The notes under the pieces: model-generated
What the model was told of the DNA's origin: nothing
The model's database searches: none
What the model saw: the letters and a program-made list of their open reading frames with translations, nothing else
Source: Achromobacter sp. MFA1 R4
GTDB lineage: Bacteria > Pseudomonadota > Gammaproteobacteria > Burkholderiales > Burkholderiaceae_B
DNA: 64,000 bases
Assembly: GCF_900156745.1 (NCBI RefSeq)
Contig: NZ_LT707065.1
Coordinates: 310,001 to 374,000 of the forward strand
Reading direction: 5' to 3'
In this document: positions 16,503-25,018 of the stretch, piece after piece
Layout: each line of letters begins with the position of its first letter
Position numbering within the stretch: the stretch's first letter is position 1
Position numbers and translations under genes: made by a program

Positions 16503-17284
16503 CAGTAGAGCTTCTGCGTGAAGCCATCGACCACGATGGCCTGGCCCGTCACGCTGCGGGCGGCCTCGCTGGCGTTGAACAACACCATGTTGGCGATGTC
16601 GCGCGCGGTGACCATGCGCCCCAGCACGGCCTGGTTCTCGTACTGGGCCGCGATCTCTTGGACCGGGCGTCCCAACGTTTCGGCCTTGGCCGCGATGACG
16701 GCGCGGATGCGTGGCCCTTCGACGGCGCCCGGCAGGATGGCGTTGACGCGGATGCCGTAGCCGCCCAGCTCGATGGCCAGGGACTTCGTGAAGCCGATCA
16801 CCGCCCACTTGGAAGCCGAATACACCGACCGTCCGGCGAACCCGAGATGGCCCGCGGCCGAGGACAGGTTGATCATCACGCCGGCCTTCGATTCCTTGAG
16901 CAGCGGGATGGCCTGGCGGGCGCACAGGAACTGGCCCGTGATGTTGACGGCGAGCGTGCGGTCCCAATCGGCCTTGGACAGGGTTTCGACGTAGCCGGTC
17001 GGGCCCGCGACGCCCGCGTTGTTGACCAGGATGTCCAGCCCGCCCAGCGCTTCCTTCACCCCGGCAAAGAGCTGTTCAACGCTGGCCTCGTCGGACACGT
17101 CCGCCCGCGCCACCTTCACGCCGGGCAGTTCGGCGGGCAAGGCGGCAAGACGCGCTTCATTGACGTCGCACACGAAAACGGCGGCGCCGGCGCGGTGAAA
17201 GACCTTGGCCATTTCCAGCCCCAACCCGTCCGCGCCTGCGGTGATCAGCACCTTCTTGCCGGTGAAATCAACTTCCTCGAACAT
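16502..17284 (-). CDS. short-chain dehydrogenase/reductase
   Basis: A 260-residue classical SDR. The cofactor loop is TAGADGLG (15-22), a slight variant of TGxxxGxG. NNAG is at 88-91, and the catalytic Ser141/142, Tyr155 and Lys159 are in place (SVYSASK). The C-terminus ends VVDGFTQKLY. D40 after the second strand favours NAD(H) over NADP(H). It is the first gene of the leftward SDR-dehydrogenase-BKACE operon and faces the rightward ABC operon across a 329-bp regulatory gap. It likely oxidises a hydroxyl of the imported substrate or an intermediate. Confidence 0.9.
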   Translation of the reverse strand: MFEEVDFTGKKVLITAGADGLGLEMAKVFHRAGAAVFVCDVNEARLAALPAELPGVKVARADVSDEASVEQLFAGVKEALGGLDILVNNAGVAGPTGYVETLSKADWDRTLAVNITGQFLCARQAIPLLKESKAGVMINLSSAAGHLGFAGRSVYSASKWAVIGFTKSLAIELGGYGIRVNAILPGAVEGPRIRAVIAAKAETLGRPVQEIAAQYENQAVLGRMVTARDIANMVLFNASEAARSVTGQAIVVDGFTQKLY

Positions 17285-17323
17285 GCTTTTGACTCCTAGG
17301 ACTGTTCTGAAAAGCGCGATTCA

Positions 17324-17340
17324 TCATATACGATATATGA
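17324..17340. promoter_or_regulatory. candidate GntR operator, site 2
   Basis: The perfect inverted repeat TCATATA-CGA-TATATGA, 40 bp upstream of the leftward SDR start. Its core ATATAC-G-ATATAT differs by one base from the sites at 12671 and 17539. The position suits repression of the SDR-dehydrogenase-BKACE operon. Confidence 0.6.
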
Positions 17341-17464
17341 TAAAAACAGCTATTCTTGACTCCGTCATGCGGCGTTTTGAACCACCTTGGCACTACATCC
17401 GCGTGACGGAATTTTGTCTGAATATTTTTCGTAGATCGGCCGCTAAGGCTTTATTCATGCGGTT

Positions 17465-17480
17465 TCAGGGAATTCCCTGA
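17465..17480. promoter_or_regulatory. perfect 16-bp palindrome in the divergent region
   Basis: TCAGGGAATTCCCTGA reads the same on both strands and lies midway between the two divergent operons. It is unrelated to the ATATAT sites. It may bind a second dimeric regulator; none is encoded nearby. Confidence 0.45.
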
Positions 17481-17538
17481 TTCGTCATACAGCGACCGAC
17501 ACTAGAATCAAAGGCGAGGGTTTTCGCCTCGCCGGCGC

Positions 17539-17551
17539 ATATATCATATAT
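17539..17551. promoter_or_regulatory. candidate GntR operator, site 3
   Basis: The perfect inverted repeat ATATAT-C-ATATAT is 62 bp upstream of the ABC substrate-binding gene and matches the site beside gntR in 12 of 13 positions. It is likely to overlap the -10/-35 region of the rightward transport operon, which would allow simple repression. Confidence 0.6.
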
Positions 17552-17613
17552 ACAAAAAGACGGACGGCACGTAGATTCAGTCCGCATTCCATACCAACAA
17601 AGGAGCGTAGACA

Positions 17614-18813
17614 GTGTTCAAGTTCAACAAAATTGTTTTGGCGCTGGGCGTGTGCGGCGCCCTGGCAAGCGGCACCGCAGCGGCCGACATGAAGGTGGGC
17701 GCCCTCTTCCCGTTCAGCGGCGCGCTTGCGCTGCTTGGCCAGGAAAGCTACCGCGGCCTGGAACTGGCCGTGAACGAAATCAACGCCGCAGGCGGCGTCA
17801 ACGGCGAGAAGATCGAAATCGTCAAGGCCGACGCCGTGGATCCCACGCAGGCCGTGTCGGAGACCAAGCGCCTCATTTCCGCCAACGTGGTCGGCGTGTT
17901 CGGCAGCTACGCTTCGGGCATCTCGTATGCGGCCTCGCCCGTCACCGAGCTGGCCGGGGTGCCCTACTTCGAACTGGGCGCCACCGCCCACAAGATCACC
18001 ACGCGCGGCTACCAGTACCTGTTCCGCAGCAACCCCAACACCGCGCTGTACGGCGTTTCCGTCGTGAATGCGCTCCACGAAACCATCGCTCCCGGCATGG
18101 GCCTGAATCCCAAGGACATCCGGATCGGCATCATCCACGAGGACGGCCCCTACGGCACCGACGTCGCGGCCACCGAAAAGAAGCGTGCGCAGGAACTGGG
18201 CTACAACGTGGTCGAAGTCCTGCCGTATTCGGCCAAGACGGTCGACCTGTCATCGCTGATCCTGCGGCTCAAGGGCGCGAAGGCCGACGTGGTGCTGCAG
18301 ACGGCCTATCAGAACGACGCCATCCTCTTCTTCAGCCAGGCGCGCGCGGCGGGCTTCAAGCCCAAGGTCGTGATCGGGGCGGGCGGCGGCTACTCGCTGG
18401 CCGATACCGCCAAGGCCGTGGGCGCCGACATGAACGGGGTGTTCGACCTGGACTTCCCGCAGGCGTCCATCAATCCGGCCGGCGCCCCCGGCCTGGACAA
18501 GTTCCTGCAGGCCTACCGCAGCACCTACAAGAGCGATCCCCAGTCCGGCCACAGCCTGACCAACTACGTTGGCGCCAAGGCGTTCTTTGAAGCCATCGGC
18601 AACGCCAAGTCCACCGACAAGGACAAGATCCGCGCCGCGGTGCTGGCCTACAAGAAGCCCGCCGGCCAGACGGCCAACGGCTGGGGCTTCGACTTCGGCG
18701 AAGACGGGCAGAACAATGCGTCCACGTTCTACGTGATGCAGTGGCAGGACGGCAAGCTCGTCACCATCGGCCCGGAAAACCTCGCTCTCGGCAAGCCCAT
18801 CTTCAAGAAATAG
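17614..18813 (+). CDS. ABC transporter substrate-binding protein, branched-chain amino acid type
   Basis: A 399-residue periplasmic binding protein of the LivK/Leu-Ile-Val receptor family. It has a signal peptide of about 24 residues (MFKFNKIVLALGVCGALASG...AAA) and a first lobe beginning VGALFPFSGALALLGQESYRG. Two alternating alpha/beta lobes follow. The start is GTG at 17614, preceded by an AAAGGAGCG ribosome-binding site. LivK-type receptors in Burkholderiales often bind aromatic or organic acids, not amino acids, and the neighbouring oxidoreductases suggest that here. It is the first gene of the operon with livH, livMG, livF, an MDR gene and an SDR gene. Confidence 0.9.
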   Translation: MFKFNKIVLALGVCGALASGTAAADMKVGALFPFSGALALLGQESYRGLELAVNEINAAGGVNGEKIEIVKADAVDPTQAVSETKRLISANVVGVFGSYASGISYAASPVTELAGVPYFELGATAHKITTRGYQYLFRSNPNTALYGVSVVNALHETIAPGMGLNPKDIRIGIIHEDGPYGTDVAATEKKRAQELGYNVVEVLPYSAKTVDLSSLILRLKGAKADVVLQTAYQNDAILFFSQARAAGFKPKVVIGAGGGYSLADTAKAVGADMNGVFDLDFPQASINPAGAPGLDKFLQAYRSTYKSDPQSGHSLTNYVGAKAFFEAIGNAKSTDKDKIRAAVLAYKKPAGQTANGWGFDFGEDGQNNASTFYVMQWQDGKLVTIGPENLALGKPIFKK

Positions 18814-18827
18814 AGCGCAATGCCAGC

Positions 18828-18925
18828 GGCCGGACGCCCGGGCCTCGCGGCCCCGGGGCGCGTCCGGCCTTTCCCGGGGCTTGGGCGCCCCGTCCCTGGA
18901 CGCTGCGGGACAGGGACGGAGCGCC
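18828..18925 (+). promoter_or_regulatory. two strong intercistronic hairpins between receptor and permease genes
   Basis: Hairpin 1 has a perfect 10-bp stem, GGCCGGACGC (18828-18837) with GCGTCCGGCC (18860-18869). Hairpin 2 pairs 18884-18898 with 18911-18925 with a single mismatch (core CCGTCCCTG and CAGGGACGG). No T-run follows. Such structures after a binding-protein gene commonly protect its mRNA or partially terminate, giving more receptor than permease. Confidence 0.55.
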
Positions 18926-18947
18926 TCCCGCACTTAAAGGTTGCACC

Positions 18948-19814
18948 ATGGAATTATTCATTCAACTGGTCATCAATGGCCTGTTGCTGGGCGGCGCATA
19001 CACCATCATCAGCCTGGGGTTGACGCTGATTTTCGGCGTCGTGCGCGTCGTGAACTTCGCGCATGGCGAATTCCTGATGATAGGCATGTACATGGTCTAT
19101 CTGATCGCGGCGCAGTTCGGCGTCCATCCCTACGCGGGGCTGATCCCAGTGGCGGTCATCCTGTTCGCGCTGGGCGCGCTGACCCAGAAGGGCATCATCC
19201 AGCCGCTGCTGCATGCGGACCAGCACATCCAGATTTTCGCCACGGTGGGTGTGTCCACCATTCTCCTGAACCTCGCGCTGGTGATCTTCGGCGCCAACGT
19301 CTATCGCGCGCCGGTCGAACTGGGCACCAACGCCATCGACGTGGGCCCTTACTCGATGGTCACGGGCCAGCTCGTCACCTTCGTGATCGGCCTGACGCTG
19401 GCCGTGCTGCTGCACCTATTCATGCACCGCACCTACCTGGGCCGCGCGCTGCGCGCCGTGGCCCAGCACCGCTATGCGGCCACCCTGATGGGCGTGAACG
19501 TCAACAACGTCTACGCCATCGCCTTCGGCCTGGGCACGGCGTTCGTCGGCATCGCCGCGGGCCTGCTGGCCCCGCAGTACCCCGTGTTTCCCACGGTGGG
19601 CACCTACTTCGTGCTGACGGCCTTCGTGATTGTCGTGCTGGGCGGCCTGGGCAGCCTGTACGGCGCCGTCGCCGGCTCCATGATCATCGGCATCGTCGAT
19701 ACGCTGGCGGGCTTCTACATCGCGCCCGACCTGAAGGAGGTTGTCTATTTCGGGATCTTCCTCTTGATCCTTGTCCTGAAGCCGAACGGCCTGTTCGGCG
19801 TCGGTACCGAGTGA
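18948..19814 (+). CDS. livH: ABC transporter permease, LivH type
   Basis: A 288-residue inner-membrane permease with about eight hydrophobic segments. It begins MELFIQLVINGLLLGGAYTI and has the conserved NFAHGEFLMIG segment near residue 36 and the EAA-like loop LGRALRAVAQHRYAATLMGVN that contacts the ATPases. It forms the membrane channel with the LivM half of the next gene. The frame is open upstream, but the ATG at 18948 matches the normal LivH start. It is the second gene of the import operon. Confidence 0.9.
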   Translation: MELFIQLVINGLLLGGAYTIISLGLTLIFGVVRVVNFAHGEFLMIGMYMVYLIAAQFGVHPYAGLIPVAVILFALGALTQKGIIQPLLHADQHIQIFATVGVSTILLNLALVIFGANVYRAPVELGTNAIDVGPYSMVTGQLVTFVIGLTLAVLLHLFMHRTYLGRALRAVAQHRYAATLMGVNVNNVYAIAFGLGTAFVGIAAGLLAPQYPVFPTVGTYFVLTAFVIVVLGGLGSLYGAVAGSMIIGIVDTLAGFYIAPDLKEVVYFGIFLLILVLKPNGLFGVGTE

Positions 19815-19837
19815 CCCGGAACAACAAGGAGCAAGAC

Positions 19838-21619
19838 GTGTTTCCCGACTTTCGACACCCCAAATCCTACGTCAGCCTCATCCTGCTGATCGTGATGTTC
19901 CTTGTGCCCGTCGTCATGGGCACCCCTTTCTGGACCAACCTCTTCGTCCTGCTGTTCGTGTTTTCCGCGCTGTCGGTCGCGTGGAACATCGTGGGGGGCT
20001 ATGCGGGCCAGCTTTCCCTGGGACACGCCGTGTTCTACGGGATCGGCGGCTACACGGCCACCCTGCTGACGCAGAACTTCGGCATCTCGCCATGGATCGG
20101 CATGTTCGCCGGCGCCGCCATTTCCGCGGCGGTCGCCATCCTGATCAGCTATCCCACGCTGCGGCTGCGCGGCCCCTTCTTCGCGCTGGCGACCATCGCC
20201 ATCCTCGAGGTGGTACGCCTGCTGGTCATCCACGAGGAAAGCTGGACCGGCGGATCGAGCGGCATCAGCCTGCCCTTGAACATCGGTTGGGCGTGGATCG
20301 TGTTCCGCGAAAAGATCAACTACGTGATCATTGCGTTTGGCCTCTTCGTGGTGGTGACCTGGGTCTCGTGGTACATCCGCAAGTCGCGCATCGGGCACTA
20401 CCTGATCGCAATCCGCGAACGCGAGGACGCGGCGCTTGCGGTCGGCATCCACACCGTGCGGGTCAAGATCATCGCGGCCGTCGTCTCGGCCGTGCTGACC
20501 AGCATCATCGGCACCTTCCACATCACCTACCTGACCTTCGTCGACCCCAGCTCCGCGTTCTCGCTCGAATTGTCCATCCAGGTGGCGATGTTCGCGCTGA
20601 TCGGCGGACTTGGCACCGTGTCCGGCCCCATCGCCGGGACCTTCCTGGTGCTGCCCATCGCGGAACTCGCGCGCGGCTGGCTCAGCAGCGTGGGCAACGG
20701 CATGCATGGCCTGATCTACGGCCTGATCCTGGTGGCCGTGGTGCTGACCATTCCGCGCGGGCTGGCCGGCGCGTTCGGTCCCTTCGTCGAGCGCCTGTTG
20801 GCCAGGCTGCCTTACCTGGGCACACCCCGCCCCAAGCTCAAGCTCGCCGACGAGATCCGCATCCGCAACGCGACCCGCACCGACCGGCCCGTGCTGAAGG
20901 CCGAAGGCCTGTTCAAGAGCTTTGGCGGCCTGCGCGCCACCAACGATGTGTCGCTGACGCTCAACCAGCACGAGATCCTGGGCATGATCGGGCCGAACGG
21001 CGCGGGCAAGACCACGGTGTTCAACCTGCTGTCGGGCTTCCTGTCGCCGGACAAGGGCGATATCTCGATGCTGGATGCCAAGGACAACTGGGTCGTTTGC
21101 CGGACGCCCGACGCCTTTGCGCACCAGGGGCTGGGGCGCACTTTCCAGATCGCCAAGCCGTTCACAGGCCTGACGGTGCTTGAGAACATCATGCTGGGCG
21201 CTTTCATCCACACGTCCGACCGGGACGAGGCCGAACAGATCGCGCTCAAGGTCGCCGAACAGACCGACCTGGTGAAGTACCTGAACACCGAGGCGCGCAG
21301 CCTCACCGTGGGCGGCATGAAGCGCCTGGAGGTGGCGCGCGCGCTGGCCATCAAGCCGCGCATCCTGCTGCTGGACGAGGTGATGGCGGGCCTGAACCCC
21401 ACCGACATCGAAAAATCCATCCAGATGATCCGGCGCATCCGCGATTCGGGCGTATCGGTGCTGCTGATCGAACACATGATGCAGGCGACGATGGCGCTGT
21501 CGGATCGCATCATCGTCCTGAACGAAGGCGGCGTGCTGGTCAGCGGCGCCCCGAAGGACGTGGTCGAGAACCCCGCCGTCATCGAAGCCTATCTGGGCAA
21601 GGAGTTTCAAGATGCTTAA
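19838..21619 (+). CDS. fused ABC permease-ATPase (LivM-LivG)
   Basis: A 593-residue fusion. Residues about 1-325 are a LivM permease with repeated hydrophobic segments and the motif GGYAGQLSLGHAVFYGIGGY. Residues about 345-593 are a LivG ATPase with Walker A GPNGAGKTT (near 386), Walker B ILLLDEVMAGL and the H-loop histidine in LLIEHMM. The ABC signature reads LTVGGMKRLEVARAL, with TVGG in place of the usual SxGQ/SYGQ. The start is GTG at 19838, with an AAGGAGC ribosome-binding site. The fusion fixes one M and one G unit per transporter. It overlaps livF by 8 nt. Confidence 0.9.
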   Translation: MFPDFRHPKSYVSLILLIVMFLVPVVMGTPFWTNLFVLLFVFSALSVAWNIVGGYAGQLSLGHAVFYGIGGYTATLLTQNFGISPWIGMFAGAAISAAVAILISYPTLRLRGPFFALATIAILEVVRLLVIHEESWTGGSSGISLPLNIGWAWIVFREKINYVIIAFGLFVVVTWVSWYIRKSRIGHYLIAIREREDAALAVGIHTVRVKIIAAVVSAVLTSIIGTFHITYLTFVDPSSAFSLELSIQVAMFALIGGLGTVSGPIAGTFLVLPIAELARGWLSSVGNGMHGLIYGLILVAVVLTIPRGLAGAFGPFVERLLARLPYLGTPRPKLKLADEIRIRNATRTDRPVLKAEGLFKSFGGLRATNDVSLTLNQHEILGMIGPNGAGKTTVFNLLSGFLSPDKGDISMLDAKDNWVVCRTPDAFAHQGLGRTFQIAKPFTGLTVLENIMLGAFIHTSDRDEAEQIALKVAEQTDLVKYLNTEARSLTVGGMKRLEVARALAIKPRILLLDEVMAGLNPTDIEKSIQMIRRIRDSGVSVLLIEHMMQATMALSDRIIVLNEGGVLVSGAPKDVVENPAVIEAYLGKEFQDA

Positions 21620-22316
21620 GGTGTCGAACCTGACCTCGGGCTATGGCAAGAGCCAGGTGCTCAACGGCCTGGATTTCGAGGTGAACGCGGGCGAGATCGT
21701 TACGCTGATCGGCGCCAATGGCGCGGGCAAGACGACCACGCTCAAGACGCTGTGCGGCGTGATCCCCGCCACGCAGGGCAAGGTGGAATTCGAAGGCCAG
21801 GACCTGACCAACCGCGAGCCCTACGACATCGTGGACGCCGGGATCACCATGATCCCCGAGGGCCGCCAGCTGTTTCCCCACTTCACCGTGCGCGACAACC
21901 TGCTGATGGGCTCGTACAAGCGCGCGGCGCGGCCCATCGTCGAGCGCAAGCTTGAAGAGGTGCTGCGCATCTTTCCGCGCGTCAAGGAGCGCATGAGCCA
22001 GTACGCCGGATCGCTGTCGGGCGGCGAACAGCAGATGGTGGCGATCGCGCGCGGCATGATGTCCGACCCCAAGCTGCTCGTGTTCGACGAGCCCTCGCTT
22101 GGCCTGTCGCCGCTGCTGGTGCAGCAGATGTTCGACATCATCCGCGACGTCACCGCGCATGGCGTCACGGTGCTGCTGGTCGAGCAGAACGTCTTTCGCA
22201 CGCTGCGGCTGGCGGATCGCGGCTATGTGCTTGAAAACGGCGCCATCGTGCGCACGGGCACGGGCGAGGAGCTGCTCAGCGATCCCCATGTCAAGAAGGC
22301 CTACCTGGGCCACTGA
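21612..22316 (+). CDS. livF: ABC transporter ATP-binding protein, LivF type
   Basis: A 234-residue ATPase with Walker A GANGAGKTT (34-42), signature LSGGEQQMVAIARGM, Walker B LLVFDEPSLGLSP and the H-loop region in VLLVEQN. The length is exactly that of LivF. It powers import together with the LivG half of the preceding fusion protein, with which its start overlaps by 8 nt. Confidence 0.93.
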   Translation: MLKVSNLTSGYGKSQVLNGLDFEVNAGEIVTLIGANGAGKTTTLKTLCGVIPATQGKVEFEGQDLTNREPYDIVDAGITMIPEGRQLFPHFTVRDNLLMGSYKRAARPIVERKLEEVLRIFPRVKERMSQYAGSLSGGEQQMVAIARGMMSDPKLLVFDEPSLGLSPLLVQQMFDIIRDVTAHGVTVLLVEQNVFRTLRLADRGYVLENGAIVRTGTGEELLSDPHVKKAYLGH

Positions 22317-22335
22317 ATCCAAGGACCAACGTCTC

Positions 22336-23331
22336 ATGTCTTTACGCTGCACATTCATCGACCATGGCAAGGGCGGCGCGCCCGACTGCATGCGCATTGC
22401 CGAGCGCGACATGGAAGCGCCCACGGGCCGCCAGGTGCTCATCGAGGTCGCCTACGCCGGCGTCAACCGCCCGGACGTGCTGCAACGGTCGGGCTCCTAC
22501 CCCCCGCCGCCGGGCGCCTCGCCCTATCTGGGCCTGGAGGTGTCGGGCACCATCGTGGCTGCCGGCCCCGACGTGCAGGCCTGGAAGGTGGGCGACCAGG
22601 TCTGCGCGCTGACGCCGGGCGGCGGCTACGCCCAGTACTGCCTTGCCGACGAACGCCACTGCCTGCCGGTTCCGCACGGGATGGACCTGCTGACGGCCGC
22701 GGCGATTCCCGAGAACTATTTCACGGTGTGGACCAACGTGTTCGACCGCGCGCGCCTGGCCGCGGGCGAGAAATTCCTGGTCCACGGCGGCTCCAGCGGC
22801 ATCGGCCTGACGGCCATTCAGCTGGCGCGCGCCTTTGGCGCAGAGGTCTGGACCACCGTCGGCAACGCGCAAAAGGCGGATGCCTGCCGCAAGGCCGGCG
22901 CGCACCACGCGGTGCTGTACCGCGACACGGACTTCGAATCCGCCGTGCGCGAGGGCACCGGCGGCGCGGGCGTCAACGTGATCCTGGACATGGTGGGCGG
23001 GGCCTACATCAACAGGAACCTGCGGCTGCTGGCCCTGAACGGCCGGCTGGTGCAGATCGCCTTCCTGGAGGGCAGCAAGGCCGAGATCGACGCATTGCCC
23101 ATCATGACCAAGCGCCTGCAGTTCACCGGATCGACGCTGCGCCCGCGCTCCGACGAGGACAAGGGCGCCATCGCGCAATCGCTCGTGGAAAAGGTGCTGC
23201 CGCTCATGGCGCAGGGAAAGTGCCTGCCCCTGATCCACGAAGTCTTCCCGCTGGCCGAGGCTGCGCGCGCGCACGCGCTCATGGAAAGCAGCAGGCACAT
23301 CGGCAAGATCATGCTGCAGGTGCGGCCATGA
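22336..23331 (+). CDS. quinone oxidoreductase-like MDR protein (PIG3 subgroup)
   Basis: A 331-residue medium-chain dehydrogenase/reductase without zinc ligands. It has the quinone-reductase pattern AYAGVNRPDVLQRSGSYPPPPG, PENYFTVWTNVF and the Rossmann loop HGGSSGIGLTAIQLARAFGA. Relatives reduce quinones or enones with NADPH. It follows livF by 19 bp and overlaps the next SDR by four bases (ATGA), so it belongs to the transport operon. A role in reducing an unsaturated intermediate of the imported compound is plausible but unproven. Confidence 0.88.
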   Translation: MSLRCTFIDHGKGGAPDCMRIAERDMEAPTGRQVLIEVAYAGVNRPDVLQRSGSYPPPPGASPYLGLEVSGTIVAAGPDVQAWKVGDQVCALTPGGGYAQYCLADERHCLPVPHGMDLLTAAAIPENYFTVWTNVFDRARLAAGEKFLVHGGSSGIGLTAIQLARAFGAEVWTTVGNAQKADACRKAGAHHAVLYRDTDFESAVREGTGGAGVNVILDMVGGAYINRNLRLLALNGRLVQIAFLEGSKAEIDALPIMTKRLQFTGSTLRPRSDEDKGAIAQSLVEKVLPLMAQGKCLPLIHEVFPLAEAARAHALMESSRHIGKIMLQVRP

Positions 23332-24107
23332 GTGCGGCCATGGGTGCGCGCTTTACGGACCAGACCGTCATCGTCACGGGCGCGGTGGGCGGTATCGGCG
23401 GGGCCATCGTCCAGGCCTTCCTGGCCGAGGGCGCCCGCGTCGGCCTCATCGATTTCAACGCGCAAGGCGGCCAGGCCGTTGAAAGCGCGCTGCGCAAACG
23501 CGGCCACGACGTGTGCTTCGTGCCCGCCGACGTCGCGCATTTCGACCAATGCCAGGCCGCCTACGAGCGCATCACGCAGCAACTGGGCGCCGCGACCGTC
23601 CTGGTGAACAACGTCGGCATCTCGCCCAAGACGAACGGCCGCGCGCTGAAGGTCTGGGAAATGCCGCCCGCCGAATGGAACAACGTCGTCTCGGTCAACC
23701 TGAACAGCGTGTTCTACATGACCCACCTGGCCACGCCGCACATGGTGCGGGCGCGGCAAGGGCGGGTGATCAACATGTCGTCGGTGGCGGGCAAGGCGTA
23801 TTGCGACATCGTGGCCGCGCATTACGCCGCCACCAAGGCGGGGCTGATCGGGCTGACGCGCCATTGGGCCGCCGAACTCGGCGAACATCAGGTCACGGTG
23901 AACGCCCTGGCGCCCGGGCGGATCAGCACGCCCTTGCTGAAAAGCGTGCCGCAGGAGATCAATGACGCCGTGGCCGCCGTGACCGCGCTGCGGCGGCTGG
24001 GCACGCCCGAGGAAGTGGCCGACGCCTGCCTGTTCTTCGCATCGGATCAGGCCCGCTTCGTGACCGGCCAGGTCCTGGACGTGGCCGGCGGCTGGCTCAT
24101 GACCTAG
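23328..24107 (+). CDS. short-chain dehydrogenase/reductase
   Basis: A 259-residue classical SDR with TGAVGGIG (17-24), NNVG (94-97), Ser151/152 and the catalytic pair Tyr166/Lys170 (HYAATK). D42 at the end of the second strand suggests NAD(H). It is the last gene of the ABC operon, starting inside the ATGA overlap with the MDR gene. A second in-frame ATG at 23340 is possible. It probably acts on the same catabolic route as the transporter substrate. Confidence 0.9.
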   Translation: MSAAMGARFTDQTVIVTGAVGGIGGAIVQAFLAEGARVGLIDFNAQGGQAVESALRKRGHDVCFVPADVAHFDQCQAAYERITQQLGAATVLVNNVGISPKTNGRALKVWEMPPAEWNNVVSVNLNSVFYMTHLATPHMVRARQGRVINMSSVAGKAYCDIVAAHYAATKAGLIGLTRHWAAELGEHQVTVNALAPGRISTPLLKSVPQEINDAVAAVTALRRLGTPEEVADACLFFASDQARFVTGQVLDVAGGWLMT

Positions 24108-24113
24108 CAAAAA

Positions 24114-24144
24114 GGCCTGTCCGCGAAGCCCCCGCGGACGGGCC
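24114..24144. terminator. rho-independent terminator between convergent operons
   Basis: The 12-bp stem GGCCTGTCCGCG (24114-24125) and CGCGGACGGGCC (24133-24144) has one G-U pair. On the minus strand it is followed by TTTTT, so it terminates tpm. It also lies directly after the rightward operon. Confidence 0.75.
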
Positions 24145-24171
24145 GATCTGCCGGCTTGCGCCGAGGACGCG

Positions 24172-24831
24172 TCAGTCCTGCACGCCGAGGCGGTAGACCA
24201 CCGTATCCAGGCGGCTCACGCCGGCTGACTGGAACTTGGGCTCCTTGTCCAGGATGTCGCGGCGGTCGATGATGACGGCGGGCGACACATCCGCGAAGAT
24301 CGCCTGCACTTCGCTGTCCACCACCGAAAACGGCGGGCCGGCCATTTCGTCCTGCGGGTAGTCCAGGGTGATCAGCAGGCCGCGATAGGACGGCGCCAAC
24401 TGGCCGTAGACGTGGCGCACGTAATCCGCGCGCATGGCCAGCGGCAGCGCGACCAGCGCCGCGCGGTCGTACACGCCCACGCAATGCGACAGCACCTGGG
24501 CGTCCATCTTGAAGATGTCGCCGCAGACGATCTCGATATTGCCGGCCACGTAATGGGTGCCGTATGCGGAGTCGTGCGTGACGGGACGAAGCTCGTTTTC
24601 GGCGAAGAACTGTTCGACCGCGAGCTGCGACAGCTCGGCCCCCAGCACCTGATGGCCCTGCGCCGCCAGCCACACCATGTCCAGCGATTTGCCGCAAAGC
24701 GGGACCAGCACCTTGCCGCCCTTGGGCACGCCCAGCGTCGGCCAGTATTTCTGCAAGAGGGGCGTTACCCGCGACTGATGAAAATGCGTGCGCCCTTCGC
24801 GCCACCGTTCCAGCCAGAATTCTGCGTCCAT
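24172..24831 (-). CDS. tpm: thiopurine S-methyltransferase
   Basis: A 219-residue SAM-dependent methyltransferase with the family opening [19 protein letters not shown], then [20 protein letters not shown] (SAM-binding region) and [10 protein letters not shown]. Bacterial Tpm methylates thiols and also selenium and tellurium species, giving volatile products and tellurite tolerance. The length and start match the family. It appears monocistronic and ends at the hairpin 24114-24144. Confidence 0.93.
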   Translation of the reverse strand: MDAEFWLERWREGRTHFHQSRVTPLLQKYWPTLGVPKGGKVLVPLCGKSLDMVWLAAQGHQVLGAELSQLAVEQFFAENELRPVTHDSAYGTHYVAGNIEIVCGDIFKMDAQVLSHCVGVYDRAALVALPLAMRADYVRHVYGQLAPSYRGLLITLDYPQDEMAGPPFSVVDSEVQAIFADVSPAVIIDRRDILDKEPKFQSAGVSRLDTVVYRLGVQD

Positions 24832-25018
24832 GTCTTGTCTGCTCCTCCTATGAATGCCCGGCGCTCGAGCGTGGCCGAGGCCTGGGCCTGGGCCGGGTCG
24901 CATGACCGCGCGCCGATGCCACTGCGGGATTGTATGCCCGGGCCCGCCCCGGTGCTTTTGTGCGTGGCGGCGGGCTTCCGGTATCTTATGACCCCGCCTT
25001 TCACGCCCGCGACCCGCC

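Larger units (their letters stand above)
17285..17613. other. divergent regulatory region, SDR operon and ABC operon
   Basis: This 329-bp gap holds no gene. It contains two ATATAY-S-ATATAT type sites (17326-17338 and 17539-17551), a perfect 16-bp palindrome (17465-17480) and a small hairpin (GGCGAGG at 17513-17519 with CCTCGCC at 17527-17533). It is noticeably more AT-rich than its surroundings. Both divergent promoters should lie here, each next to one of the ATATAT sites. Confidence 0.7.

Noticed and set aside
19745..21610. 621-codon minus-strand frame across the LivM-LivG fusion
   Set aside because: Antisense shadow with His/Gln/Asp-rich composition; the plus strand encodes clear permease and ATPase motifs.
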